Assembly (NCBI RefSeq): GCF_020523795.1
Contig: NZ_JAJALI010000017.1
Span: 1-64,000, forward strand
From: Ancylobacter sp. Lp-2
Lineage (GTDB): Bacteria; Pseudomonadota; Alphaproteobacteria; Rhizobiales; Xanthobacteraceae
DNA length: 64,000 nucleotides
Direction: 5' to 3'
Part shown: piece by piece, positions 46,044 through 55,560 of the stretch
Position numbering within the stretch: position 1 is the stretch's first letter
How the letters are laid out: every line of letters starts with the position of its first letter
Position numbers and translations under genes: made by a program
Notes under the pieces: generated by a model
Databases searched by the model: none
The model's input: only the letters and a program-made list of their open reading frames with translations
Told to the model about the DNA's origin: nothing

Positions 46044-46811
46044 ATGATCAGACGCTCGTTTTCCGCGCCGCAGTCGCGCCTGGCGCGCAAGTTTGCCGGA
46101 GCCGCCCTGCTCCTCGCCCTTGCCGGCACCGGCACTGCCATGGCCCAGACGGCGCAGAAGCCGGCGGCCAAGCCCGCCGCTCCGGCCGCCGCCCCGGCGC
46201 CGGCGCAGCAGCAGGGCCAGGCCGCCCCGCAGATCCCGGCGATCCCGATCCCGTGGGTGAAGCGCTGCGAGGACAATGCGCAGATCAACAAGAAGGTCTG
46301 CAACTACGAGCAGAGCATCATCACCGATTCCGGGCAGTTCCTCGTCCGCTTCGGCATCTTCGAGGTGAAGGACGATCCGAAGAAGTTCTTCACCGTCTCC
46401 TTCCCGACCGGCGTGCTGCTGCGCCAGGGCTTCCGCGTGGCGCTGGCCAACGAGCAGCCGATCCTCGGCACCTACATCATGTGCGACGAGCGCACCTGCC
46501 GCGGCGACCTGCAGGTCGACGACGATTTCATCGCCCGCATGAAGAAGGCCCCGGGCCTGACCATCCAGGCCGCCAATGCGGTCGGCCGGTTGATCAACTA
46601 CCCGATCGGTCTCGGCGACTTCGCCAAGGTCTATGACGGCGGCGACACCGACCCGAAGGTGTTCGAGGAGCAGGTCAAGAAGATCCAGGACCAGGTGAAG
46701 GCCCGCCAGGACCAGCTGAAGGCGCAGGCCTCGGCGCAGGAGGAGAAGACCAAGCAGGGTCTGGAGAAGCTCGGCGCCGAGAAGCTGAAGGGCGCGCAGC
46801 CGGCCCAGTGA
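46044..46811 (+). CDS. Invasion-associated locus B (IalB) family protein
   Basis: Protein of 255 residues from ATG 46044 with AGGA nine bases upstream. Signal peptide, an Ala-Pro-Gln linker (residues 33-62), then the IalB core with paired Cys (VKRCEDNAQINKKVCNYEQ and MCDERTCRGDLQVDD), and a C-terminal coiled coil rich in Lys, Gln and Ala. Named for a Bartonella factor, but the family is widespread in free-living relatives. Followed by a strong terminator. Confidence 0.88.
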   Translation: MIRRSFSAPQSRLARKFAGAALLLALAGTGTAMAQTAQKPAAKPAAPAAAPAPAQQQGQAAPQIPAIPIPWVKRCEDNAQINKKVCNYEQSIITDSGQFLVRFGIFEVKDDPKKFFTVSFPTGVLLRQGFRVALANEQPILGTYIMCDERTCRGDLQVDDDFIARMKKAPGLTIQAANAVGRLINYPIGLGDFAKVYDGGDTDPKVFEEQVKKIQDQVKARQDQLKAQASAQEEKTKQGLEKLGAEKLKGAQPAQ

Positions 46812-46842
46812 GGCCGGCTCTCTCCCGGGAGATGCGATAATG

Positions 46843-46878
46843 AAAATGCCCGGTCTCTCGCGAGCGCCGGGCATTTTT
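46843..46878. terminator. Strong bidirectional terminator
   Basis: A perfect 11-bp stem (46843-46853 with 46867-46877), AAAA on one side and TTTTT on the other. It separates the convergent ialB-type gene and hspQ. Confidence 0.9.
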
Positions 46879-46918
46879 CATGAAGAGCCGAAGGCGGGAG
46901 GTCGCCGAAGACGCGGGG

Positions 46919-47254
46919 TTACTGCAGCCGGTCGCTCTTCACCCGCCAGCCGCCATCGCCATCGGCGGCGAGCATTTCCTCGACCTGGGGATGGCGCACC
47001 GGCTCGCCGGAGGTGTCCGGCTCGAGGTTCTGCTCGGAGACATAGGCGACATATTCGGTGTCGGCGTTCTCGGCGAGCAGGTGGTAGAAGGGCTGGTCCT
47101 TGGACGGGCGCATATGCTCGGGGATCGATTCCCACCACTCGTCGGTGTTGGCGAATTCCGGGTCCACATCGAACACCACGCCGCGAAACGGGAAGTGGCG
47201 GTGGCGTACCACCTGACCGATGCGGTATTTGGCGATGCGTTCCTTCATGTCCAT
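46919..47254 (-). CDS. hspQ: Heat shock protein HspQ
   Basis: Protein of 111 residues from ATG 47254. IAKYRIGQVVRHRHFPFRGV, FDVDPEF and QPFYHLLAEN are the HspQ signature. The protein is a hemimethylated-DNA-binding and Lon-modulating small heat shock factor in Enterobacteria. Convergent with the IalB gene across the terminator. Confidence 0.92.
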   Translation of the reverse strand: MDMKERIAKYRIGQVVRHRHFPFRGVVFDVDPEFANTDEWWESIPEHMRPSKDQPFYHLLAENADTEYVAYVSEQNLEPDTSGEPVRHPQVEEMLAADGDGGWRVKSDRLQ

Positions 47255-47436
47255 ATCGTTCGCCCTTCCGCGCGGGTGAGCCCTAAGCGCCGGGTGCGGC
47301 GATGTCAACTTTAGCAGCACTTTCGTCGCAGTTGAGGCCGGCCGCCTGGGCCGGACGGCCACGGGTCCCGTCGATGCAACCGCCATGCCGCATTCCGCCG
47401 ATTGACCGCACCGTGGCGAGCCGATAGCCAACGGGC

Positions 47437-48393
47437 ATGGCCGACGTCCTCGCGCTTGCGCTTCCCTTCTTCGGAGTGATCTTCCTCGGCCTCGGCTGCG
47501 GCAAGATCGCGCGCATCCCGGAGAGCGGGCTCGCCTGGCTGAGCTTCTTCATCATCTATGTCGCGCTGCCGGCGCTGTTCTACTCGCTGGTGGCGCGCAC
47601 GCCGTTCCACGAACTCGCCAATGGCCGCTTCATCCTGGCGACGACGCTGTGCTCGGCGAGCTGCTTCGCGCTGTCGCTGGGCGTCGGCCTGTGGCTGCGC
47701 CGCAACCTGCCGGAGGCGACGATCGCGGCGGTGGTCGGCTCCTATTCCAATGTCGGCTATATGGGCCCCGGCCTGACGCTCGGTGCGCTGGGCGCGGCGG
47801 CCTCGGTGCCCACCGCGCTGATCTTCGTGTTCGATAGCCTGCTGTTCTTCACCGTGGTGCCGCTGCTGATGGCACTGGGCGGGCGCGACAAGCGCTCGCT
47901 GCCCGCCACGCTCTGGTATGTGGTGCGGCGGGTGGCGACGCATCCGTTCAACGTCGCCACCTTCCTCGGCGTGCTCTCCGCCGCCATCGAGTTCCACCCG
48001 CCGGCGGCGATCGACCGCATGCTGGAGTTCCTGAAGAACGCGGCGGCGCCCTGCGCGCTGTTCACCCTCGGCGTGTCGGTGGCGCTGCGGCCGATGGGCA
48101 AGGTCTCCGGCGAGGTGCCGTTCCTCATCGCCATCAAGCTGCTGCTCCACCCGGTGCTGGTGTTCACCGTGCTGATGCTGGTCGGCGGCTTCTCGCCGGT
48201 GTGGGTGGCGACGGCGGTGCTGATGGCGGGGCTGCCGCCGGCGCTCAACGCCTTCATCATGGCCAAGCAGTACGAGACCTATGTCGAAGGCGCCTCCGGC
48301 GGCGTGCTGATCGGTACCGTAGTGTCGGTGGCGACCGTCACCGCGCTGCTCTATGCCGTGCAGCACGACATGCTGCCGCACAGCCTGAACTGA
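47437..48393 (+). CDS. AEC-family auxin-efflux-type transporter
   Basis: Protein of 318 residues with about ten membrane helices and the AEC pattern (FFGVIFLGLGCGKIARIPE, then NVGYMGPGLTLGALG and HPFNVATFLGVL). Members export small acids such as malonate or malate. The substrate cannot be told. Confidence 0.9.
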   Translation: MADVLALALPFFGVIFLGLGCGKIARIPESGLAWLSFFIIYVALPALFYSLVARTPFHELANGRFILATTLCSASCFALSLGVGLWLRRNLPEATIAAVVGSYSNVGYMGPGLTLGALGAAASVPTALIFVFDSLLFFTVVPLLMALGGRDKRSLPATLWYVVRRVATHPFNVATFLGVLSAAIEFHPPAAIDRMLEFLKNAAAPCALFTLGVSVALRPMGKVSGEVPFLIAIKLLLHPVLVFTVLMLVGGFSPVWVATAVLMAGLPPALNAFIMAKQYETYVEGASGGVLIGTVVSVATVTALLYAVQHDMLPHSLN

Positions 48394-48405
48394 CAGATCA
48401 GACAG

Positions 48406-49698
48406 TTAGGCGACGTTATTCGCGTCGGATGCGAGCTCCGCGGCCGGCGCCCGCATCAGCCGCGGCACGTCGCGGCCGGGGCCGACGCCCTCGCGCATGG
48501 CGAGGCGGCGCAGCGTCGCCGAGCGGCCGAGCGCCCAAAGGCCGAGCCCACGCGCGCCCTGGATGGGCAGAAATCCGGTCAGCAGCGAGCGGTTGAACAG
48601 GTCGACGGCGAGGCTGCGGCTGCCGACATCCATGCGGCGGCGTCGCTCATAGGCGTCGGCGATGTCGCTGCCGGCCGGGTCGCGACCGGCGCGGCGGGCA
48701 TCGCCGGCGAGCTCGGCGAGGGTGGCGGCGTCGCGAATGCCGAGATTGAGCCCCTGCGCGCCGATGGGCGGCAGGATGTGCGCCGCCTCGCCCATGAGGA
48801 AGATCCGCCCGGCGGCGAAGCGCTCGGCGGTGCCGGCGACCAGCGGGAAGGCGCCGCGCGGGCCGTCGAGCCGCATCTTGCCGAGCAGGGAGTGGGCGCG
48901 GCGCTCCATCTCGCGGGAGAAGGCGGCGTCGTCCAGCGCCGACAGCACCTCGGCATCCTTCGGGGCGACGACGCAGACGATGCTGGCGCGGTTGCCCGGC
49001 AGCGGCACCAGGGTGAACGGTCCGGTCGGGGTATGGAACTCGGTGGAGACGTCGCGATGCGGCCGGTCGTGCGACAGCGTCGCGGTGATCGCGACCTGCG
49101 GGTAGTCGCGTGTGTGCAGGCCGATGCCGGCGGCGGCGCGGCAGGGCGAGTTCCGCCCGTCGGCGGCGGCGACCAGCGCGGCGGCGAGGGTGCGGCCGTC
49201 GTCGAGGACGAGGCGGGCGGCGTCCGGCTCATCGGTGACCGTGGCGACGCTGGCCTTGACGCGGGTGATTCGCGGCACGGCGGCGATGCCGGCCTCCAGC
49301 GCCTGCAGCAGCGCTTCGTTCTCGACATTCCACGCGAAGGCGGGCAGGCCGAGTTCACCGGCCTCGAAGCTCACCTCGGGGGCGCGCCACAGCCGGCCGG
49401 TGTCGTCGACGAGGCGCATGACCCGCAGCGGCGAGACCTTCCGCGATGCCCCGACCCCCTGGAGGCGGGGCCACACGCCAAGCGCCTCGAGCGCATGCAC
49501 CGAGCCGTCCATCAGCGCGGTGGCGCGGGCGTCGCGCCGGCGCGGCGGGCCGATCAGCGTCACGTCAAACCCCTCGGCGGCGAAGGCGAGGGCCGCGATC
49601 ATTCCGGCCGCGCCGGCGCCGATCACGGCCACGTCGATGGGGGCGAGCGCCGGGCTTTGCGCCGGGCTTCGCGACGCGGAAGCGGGGTGCGGCTCCAT
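48406..49698 (-). CDS. UbiH/UbiF-type FAD-dependent monooxygenase
   Basis: Protein of 430 residues from ATG 49698, chosen because GGAGG is five bases upstream; ATG 49710 is possible. FAD motifs VIGAGAAGMIAALAF (N-terminal) and GEAAHILPPIGAQGLNLGIRDA-like C-terminal block are clear. Members hydroxylate ubiquinone precursors. Which ring position is unclear, so I give no symbol. Convergent with the AEC gene. Confidence 0.88.
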   Translation of the reverse strand: MEPHPASASRSPAQSPALAPIDVAVIGAGAAGMIAALAFAAEGFDVTLIGPPRRRDARATALMDGSVHALEALGVWPRLQGVGASRKVSPLRVMRLVDDTGRLWRAPEVSFEAGELGLPAFAWNVENEALLQALEAGIAAVPRITRVKASVATVTDEPDAARLVLDDGRTLAAALVAAADGRNSPCRAAAGIGLHTRDYPQVAITATLSHDRPHRDVSTEFHTPTGPFTLVPLPGNRASIVCVVAPKDAEVLSALDDAAFSREMERRAHSLLGKMRLDGPRGAFPLVAGTAERFAAGRIFLMGEAAHILPPIGAQGLNLGIRDAATLAELAGDARRAGRDPAGSDIADAYERRRRMDVGSRSLAVDLFNRSLLTGFLPIQGARGLGLWALGRSATLRRLAMREGVGPGRDVPRLMRAPAAELASDANNVA

Positions 49699-49865
49699 GA
49701 GGGCCTCCATCTTGTGTTGTGCGGGGCTACAAGGCCGGGCATGAGTGTGGGATAAGCGAGGGCAACGCGGTCTGTCCATGCGGATCGCTACGGGCGTGAT
49801 ATATGCGCGACGTCGACGAGGAAGAAGCCGGCCGGTCTCGCGTCGCGGCCTTGGGAGAGAAACCA

Positions 49866-50591
49866 GTGGCGGTATCCGTCAAACCGTTCGCGGAGAAGCC
49901 GACGCGTCAGCAGACGCTTGCCTTCGCCGTCCATGTGTTCACCGCCACCGGCGCCGTGCTCGGCCTGCTGGCGCTGATCGCCGCGGTCGAGGGCAACTGG
50001 GCGTTGATGTTCGCCTGGCTCGGAGCGGCGCTGTTCGTCGACGGCATCGACGGCTCGATGGCCCGCAAGGTGCGGGTGGTGGAAGTGCTGCCGCGCTGGT
50101 CGGGCGAGACGCTCGACCTCGTGGTCGACTACCTCACCTATGTGCTGGTGCCGGCCTTCGCGGTGGCGACCGGCGGGCTGATGCCGGCCTGGCTGGCGGT
50201 GCCGGCCAGCGCGGCGATCCTGCTCACCAGCGCGCTGTATTTCGCCGACACCAACATGAAGACCGAGGACAAGTATTTCCAAGGCTTCCCGGCGGTGTGG
50301 AACCTCGTGGTGTTCTACTTCTTCCTGCTGCCGATGAACGGCTATGTGGTGGCGGCGGTCATCGCCTTCCTGGCGGCGGCGACCTTCCTGCCGATCAAGT
50401 TCGTGCACCCGTTCCGGGTGGTGCGCGCGCGGCTCTTGACCATCGGGCTGCTGGCGCTGTGGGCGGTGCTGGCGGTGACGGCGGTGGTGGAGAAGCTCGC
50501 CCCGCCGATCTGGGTCGATGTCGGCCTGTGCCTCGTCGCCCTGTATTTCCTGCTGTTCGGACTGGTGCCCTCGCGGCGTCGCTCGGCCTGA
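49866..50591 (+). CDS. pcs: Phosphatidylcholine synthase
   Basis: Protein of 241 residues from GTG 49866 (GGAGAG six bases upstream; the frame extends to 49803). It has 7-8 membrane helices and the CDP-alcohol phosphotransferase motif (DGIDGSMARK, then GETLDLVVDYL). It condenses choline with CDP-diacylglycerol, a pathway typical of Rhizobiales. Confidence 0.9.
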   Translation: MAVSVKPFAEKPTRQQTLAFAVHVFTATGAVLGLLALIAAVEGNWALMFAWLGAALFVDGIDGSMARKVRVVEVLPRWSGETLDLVVDYLTYVLVPAFAVATGGLMPAWLAVPASAAILLTSALYFADTNMKTEDKYFQGFPAVWNLVVFYFFLLPMNGYVVAAVIAFLAAATFLPIKFVHPFRVVRARLLTIGLLALWAVLAVTAVVEKLAPPIWVDVGLCLVALYFLLFGLVPSRRRSA

Positions 50592-50629
50592 GCGCCGGTC
50601 TTCCCCATCCCTGTTTCGGAGTGCGTTCC

Positions 50630-51607
50630 ATGGTCCAGGCAGTGCGCGTGCATGAGGTCGGCGGTCCCGAGGTGCTGAAGCTCGAGGAAATCGAGCTCAA
50701 GTCGCCCGGCCCGGGCGAAGTGCGGGTGCGGCACACCGCCATCGGGCTGAACTTCATCGACACCTATTTCCGCACCGGCCTCTATCCGGCGGCGGGCGGG
50801 CTGCCCTTCATCCCCGGCAACGAGGCGGCTGGTGTGATCGAGGCGGTCGGCGAGGGCGTCACCGGCTTCAAGCGCGGCGACCGCGTCGCCTATGGCACCG
50901 CCTTCGGCGCCTATTGCACCGAGCGGGTGATGCCGACCACGACGCTGGTGAAGCTGCCCGACGGCATCGCCGACGAGACCGCCGCCGCCATGATGCTGAA
51001 GGGCATGACCGCCCGCTATCTGCTGCGCCAGACCTATCCGGTGAAGGCGGGCGACGTGGTGCTGGTGCAGGCGGCGGCCGGCGGCGTCGGGCAGATCCTC
51101 TGCCAGTGGGCGAGCCATCTCGGCGCCACGGTGATCGGCACGGCTGGCTCGCCGGAGAAATGCGCCATCGCCAAGGAAGCCGGGGCCGCCTACGCCATCG
51201 ACTACTCCAAGGAGGATTTCGCGGCGCGGGTGAAGGAGATCACCGAGGGCGCGCTGTGCGACGTGGTCTATGACGGCGTCGGCCAGGCAACCTATCCCGC
51301 CTCGCTGGACTGCCTGCGGCCGCGCGGCATGTGGGTCAGCTTCGGCAACGCGTCGGGCGCCATCCAGAACTTCTCGCTGCTGCTGCTGTCGCAGAAGGGC
51401 TCGCTCTATGCGACCCGCCCGACGCTGTTCACCCATGTGGCGACCCGCGAGGCGCTGGACGCCAACGCCGCCGACCTGTTCGACGTGGTGTCGAAGGGGG
51501 CGGTGAAGATCCCGGTGAACCAGCGTTACCGGCTCGCCGACGCCGCTGAGGCGCATCGCGAGCTCGAAGGGCGCAAGACCACCGGATCGAGCGTGCTGAT
51601 TCCCTGA
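50630..51607 (+). CDS. Quinone oxidoreductase, zeta-crystallin type
   Basis: Protein of 325 residues from ATG 50630, CGGAG eight bases upstream. MDR-type fold without Zn ligands: GGPEVLKLEE, FIPGNEAAGVIEAVG, VLVQAAAGGVGQILCQWA for NADPH and YDGVG. Likely reduces quinones with NADPH. Follows pcs by 39 bases, so they may be co-transcribed. Confidence 0.9.
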   Translation: MVQAVRVHEVGGPEVLKLEEIELKSPGPGEVRVRHTAIGLNFIDTYFRTGLYPAAGGLPFIPGNEAAGVIEAVGEGVTGFKRGDRVAYGTAFGAYCTERVMPTTTLVKLPDGIADETAAAMMLKGMTARYLLRQTYPVKAGDVVLVQAAAGGVGQILCQWASHLGATVIGTAGSPEKCAIAKEAGAAYAIDYSKEDFAARVKEITEGALCDVVYDGVGQATYPASLDCLRPRGMWVSFGNASGAIQNFSLLLLSQKGSLYATRPTLFTHVATREALDANAADLFDVVSKGAVKIPVNQRYRLADAAEAHRELEGRKTTGSSVLIP

Positions 51608-51895
51608 GGCGACGTCCGGTCCGCGCCGAGCAAAGCGTCCGCTGGTCGACACTGGCCAGCTAGCGCTCATTGGCTGATGCAACGGCGGGAAGATACGAAA
51701 TTGCCGTGAATTGCATCAAGTCGGCGGGGCGCCCGGCCAGACTTTGGGCTTGCTCCGCCTAACCGGCATGCGATGCTTGTTTAAAGTGCATCTGTCGTGG
51801 AAACCGGATGAGACATCGCTGCCCGCTCCGACCGGTTCCGACAGCAAGGCTCGCGCGCACGCCACTGGAGCGTGCCTGCCTCTGGAGGGCGCGCC

Positions 51896-53470
51896 ATGGC
51901 TGATGTCGTGCCGTCCGATCCATTGGCATCGGAGCCGCCGCCGGCGCTCCTGGAGGCGATCGGGCTGACCAAGCGCTTCGGCGCGCTGGTGGCGAACGAT
52001 CACGTCAGCCTCGCCATCCGTGCCGGCGAGACGCATGCGCTGCTCGGCGAGAACGGCGCCGGCAAGTCGACGCTGGTGAAGATGATGTGCGGCCTGCTGC
52101 AGGCCGATTCCGGCGAGCTGCGCTTCGAAGGCGCGCCGGTCTCCTTCCCCGATCCGGCGGCGTCGCGGGCGCGCGGCATTGGCGTGGTGTTCCAGCATTT
52201 CGCGCTGTTCGACGCGCTGACCGTGGTGGAGAACGTCGCGCTCGGCCTGCCGCGCCATGAAGGCCTGGCGGCGCTCGCCGCTCGTATCGAAGCCTGCGTG
52301 CATCGCTACGGGCTTCAGGTCGAGCCCTATCGGCTGGTCGGCGAACTCTCGGTGGGTGAGCGCCAGCGGGTGGAGATCGTGCGCTGCCTGCTTGGCGATC
52401 CGCGGGTGCTGATCCTCGACGAGCCGACCTCGGTGCTCACCCCGGACGAATCGGAAAGCCTGTTCCGCACCGTCGACCTGCTCACCGCCGAGGGGCGGGC
52501 GGTGCTGTTCATCTCGCACAAGCTCGACGAGGTGCGCCGCCTGTGCCAGCGCGCCACCGTGCTGCGTGGCGGCAAGTTCATCGCCGAGGTCGATCCGCGC
52601 CGCGAGAGCGCCGCCAGCCTCGCCCGGCTGATGGTCGGCGCCGAGGTGCCGCGCACGCCGCGCATCGTGACCCACGAGCTCGGCGAGCCGCGCCTGCTGG
52701 TGAAGAACCTCAACCTCAAGGGCGACGGCTCGCGCGGTTCGGCGCTGATCGACATCAATCTGGAGATCCGCGCCGGCGAGATCATCGGTATCGCCGGGGT
52801 GGCCGGCAACGGCCAGACCGCGCTGTTCGAGGCGCTGTCCGGCGAGCGGCTGGGTGGCGACGCCGAGGCCATCGTCATCGACCGCACCCCGGCCGGCGCG
52901 CTCGGGCCGACCGAGCGACGGGCGCTCCGGGCCGGCTTCGTGCCGGAGGAGCGGCTCGGCCACGCGGCGGCACCGGATATGCGGCTCTCGGACAATGTGT
53001 TGCTCACCACCCATGGCGACGGCCGCAATGTGCGGCACGGCGTGATCCGCCATTCGGTGCTGCACGCGATGTTCGGCGAGATCGTCAAGCGCTTCGACGT
53101 GCGATTTGGCGGGCGCGACCCGAAGGCGCGGCGGCTGTCCGGCGGCAATTTGCAGAAATTCGTCATCGGCCGCGAGGTGCTGCGCGAGCCGGTGCTGCTC
53201 ATCGTCGACCAGCCGACCTGGGGCGTCGACGCGGCGGCGGCGAGCTTCATCCGCACCACGCTGCGAGCCAAGGCGGCGGAAGGCTGCGCGGTGCTGGTGA
53301 TCAGCCAGGACCTCGACGAATTGCTGGAATTCACCGACCGCATCGCGGTGATGTGCGAGGGACGGCTCACCGCGCCGGTGCCGGTGGAGGAAACCTCGCG
53401 CGAGGCGATCGGTCTTGCCATGGGCGGCGCGGAGACGGCCTCCGCGCAGGGGGATGCCGATGCCGCTTAA
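51896..53470 (+). CDS. Nucleoside-type ABC transporter, duplicated ATPase
   Basis: Protein of 524 residues from ATG 51896 with GGAGGG six bases upstream. Two ATPase halves as in RbsA/sugar-nucleoside importers. First half: Walker A GENGAGKST (51-59), Q-loop Gln100, LSVGERQRVE signature (151-160) and LILDEPTSV. Second half: GIAGVAGNGQTALFEALSG lacks a strict Walker A but has RRLSGGNLQKFVIGRE. Starts the importer operon and overlaps the next gene by 11 bases. Confidence 0.94.
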   Translation: MADVVPSDPLASEPPPALLEAIGLTKRFGALVANDHVSLAIRAGETHALLGENGAGKSTLVKMMCGLLQADSGELRFEGAPVSFPDPAASRARGIGVVFQHFALFDALTVVENVALGLPRHEGLAALAARIEACVHRYGLQVEPYRLVGELSVGERQRVEIVRCLLGDPRVLILDEPTSVLTPDESESLFRTVDLLTAEGRAVLFISHKLDEVRRLCQRATVLRGGKFIAEVDPRRESAASLARLMVGAEVPRTPRIVTHELGEPRLLVKNLNLKGDGSRGSALIDINLEIRAGEIIGIAGVAGNGQTALFEALSGERLGGDAEAIVIDRTPAGALGPTERRALRAGFVPEERLGHAAAPDMRLSDNVLLTTHGDGRNVRHGVIRHSVLHAMFGEIVKRFDVRFGGRDPKARRLSGGNLQKFVIGREVLREPVLLIVDQPTWGVDAAAASFIRTTLRAKAAEGCAVLVISQDLDELLEFTDRIAVMCEGRLTAPVPVEETSREAIGLAMGGAETASAQGDADAA

Positions 53471-54536
53471 GCTGGAGAGACAGGAGAACGTGCCGCTCGC
53501 CGGGCTGATCGCCGCGCCCTTCGTGGCGCTGGCGGTGACGCTGGTGGTCGGCGCGGTGATGTTCCTCGCCATGGGGCAGGACCCCGTCGAGGCGTTCCGC
53601 ATCTATTTCATCGATCCGCTGGGCGACGCCTACACCTTGCAGGAACTGGTGGTGAAGGCCTGCCCGCTGCTGCTGATCGGCGTCGGGCTGGCCTTCTGCT
53701 ACCGGGCCAATCGCTGGAACATCGGCGCCGAGGGGCAATATGTCGTCGGCGCGGTGTTCGGCTCCTGGCTCGCTTTGGCGACGCACGGCACCGAGGCCGG
53801 CCCGTGGGTGCTGCCGGCGATGCTGGTGCTCGGCGCGCTCGGCGGCGCCGCCTACGGGCTGATCCCCGCCTTCCTGCGCGTGCGTTTCGGCGCGAGCGAG
53901 ATCCTCACCTCGCTGATGCTGGTCTATGTCGCCCAGCTCGGCCTCGACTATCTGGTGCGCGGCCCGTGGCGCGACCCGGCCGGCTTCAACTTTCCCCAGA
54001 GCGTGACCTTCGATGCGGTGGCGACCGTGCCGCTGCTGTTCGAGGAAGGGCGCATGCATGCCGGCATCGTCATCGCGCTCGTGGTGGTGGTGGCGGCGAC
54101 CTTCGTGCTGGGGCGCACGCTGGTCGGCTTCTCCATCGAACTCGGCGGCTCGGCGCCGCGCGCGGCGGCCTTCGCCGGCTTCGACGAGCGGCGCGTGACC
54201 TATGGCGTGTTCGCGGTCTCCGGCGCGCTGGCCGGGCTCGCCGGCATCATCGAGGTGGCCGGCCCGATCGGCAACCTGCAACCGTCGATCTCACCGGGCT
54301 ACGGCTTCACCGCCATCATCGCCGCCATGCTGGGGCGGCTGCATCCGGTGGGGATCCTGGTGTCGAGCTTCATACTGGCGCTGACCTATATCGGCGGCGA
54401 GGCGGCGCAGATCTCGCTGCGCATGCCGTTTGACGTCACCCGGGTGTTCCAGGGCACGCTGCTCATCGCCATCCTGGCGGCGGACGTGCTGGTGCGCTAC
54501 CGCATCCGGCGGGTGGAAGGGGTGCGCCATGCTTGA
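53460..54536 (+). CDS. ABC importer permease 1 (nucleoside/BMP type)
   Basis: Protein of 358 residues from ATG 53460, with AGGGGG six bases upstream; ATG 53454 is an alternative. About nine membrane helices and the NIGAEGQYVVGAVFGSWLAL motif of BPD_transp_2 permeases. Overlaps the second permease by 8 bases. Confidence 0.92.
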   Translation: MPLKLERQENVPLAGLIAAPFVALAVTLVVGAVMFLAMGQDPVEAFRIYFIDPLGDAYTLQELVVKACPLLLIGVGLAFCYRANRWNIGAEGQYVVGAVFGSWLALATHGTEAGPWVLPAMLVLGALGGAAYGLIPAFLRVRFGASEILTSLMLVYVAQLGLDYLVRGPWRDPAGFNFPQSVTFDAVATVPLLFEEGRMHAGIVIALVVVVAATFVLGRTLVGFSIELGGSAPRAAAFAGFDERRVTYGVFAVSGALAGLAGIIEVAGPIGNLQPSISPGYGFTAIIAAMLGRLHPVGILVSSFILALTYIGGEAAQISLRMPFDVTRVFQGTLLIAILAADVLVRYRIRRVEGVRHA

Positions 54537-55452
54537 CACGGTGATGATTGGCGCGGTGCTGGCCAGCGTGGTGGCGGCGGCGACCACGCTCCTGATCGCC
54601 TCGCTCGGCGAGCTGGTGGCGGAGCGGGCCGGCACGCTCAATCTCGGCGTCGAGGGCATGATGATCATCGGCGCGGCCGTCGGCTACGCCACCGCCTATT
54701 CCTCCGGCAGCCTGCTGCTCGGCACGCTGGCGGCGGTGCTGGCGGGGATGGCGCTGTCGCTGGTGTTCGCGACGCTGACCATCTGGCTGGCGGCGAACCA
54801 AGTGGCGTCCGGCCTCGCCACCACCATTCTCGGCCTCGGCCTCGCCGGGCTGATCGGCGCGTCCTTCGTCGGCACGCGGCTCGACGCCGCGCCGGCGCTC
54901 GACATTCCCGGCCTTTCCGACCTACCGATCCTCGGCAAGGTGGCGTTCGGGCAGGATGCCTTCGTCTACGCCTCGGTGGCGCTGCTGGCGCTGGTGACCT
55001 GGGGGCTCGCCCGCACCCGCATTGGGCTCATCCTCCGCGCCGTTGGCGAGAGCCATGCCGCCGCCCATGCGCTCGGCCATCCCGTGCGCAAGATCCGCAC
55101 GCTGGCGGTGATGTTCGGCGGCGCCTGCGCCGGCCTCGCAGGGGCGCATTTGTCGCTCGCCTATACGCCGTTCTGGGCCAGCGACATGACCGCCGGGCGG
55201 GGCTGGATCGCGCTGGCGCTGGTGGTGTTCTCCGCCTGGAAGCCGCTCTGGCTATTGGCCGGCGCCTATCTGTTCGGCGCGGTGTCGATCCTGCAACTGC
55301 ATGTGCAGGGCTTCGGCCTCGGCATTCCCTCGCAATTGCTGTCCTCGCTGCCCTATCTGGCGACGGTGGCGGCGCTGGTGCTGATCTCGGCGATGAAGCG
55401 CGGGCAGGGTGCCCCCGCCTCGCTCGGCGTACCCTTCGTGCCGGACCGCTGA
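54529..55452 (+). CDS. ABC importer permease 2 (nucleoside/BMP type)
   Basis: Protein of 307 residues from ATG 54529. The conserved ERAGTLNLGVEGMMIIGA is the second permease type of BMP/nucleoside importers, and VGESHAAAHALGHPVRKIR is the cytoplasmic coupling loop. Paired with permease 1 and the duplicated ATPase. Confidence 0.92.
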   Translation: MLDTVMIGAVLASVVAAATTLLIASLGELVAERAGTLNLGVEGMMIIGAAVGYATAYSSGSLLLGTLAAVLAGMALSLVFATLTIWLAANQVASGLATTILGLGLAGLIGASFVGTRLDAAPALDIPGLSDLPILGKVAFGQDAFVYASVALLALVTWGLARTRIGLILRAVGESHAAAHALGHPVRKIRTLAVMFGGACAGLAGAHLSLAYTPFWASDMTAGRGWIALALVVFSAWKPLWLLAGAYLFGAVSILQLHVQGFGLGIPSQLLSSLPYLATVAALVLISAMKRGQGAPASLGVPFVPDR

Positions 55453-55560
55453 GCGGCGGCGCAGTATCCGGCCGCGCAAGCGGCCGTGTGTCCCCGCGGC
55501 GGCGGCCCCGGTGGGATGCGTGACCAAAGGCCGCCGCGGACAGGAAGAGCGGAGACGTTC

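Noticed and set aside
51772-51792. GATGC/GCATC inverted repeat upstream of the importer operon.
   Set aside because: Only 5-bp arms, expected by chance; no riboswitch-like structure seen nearby.
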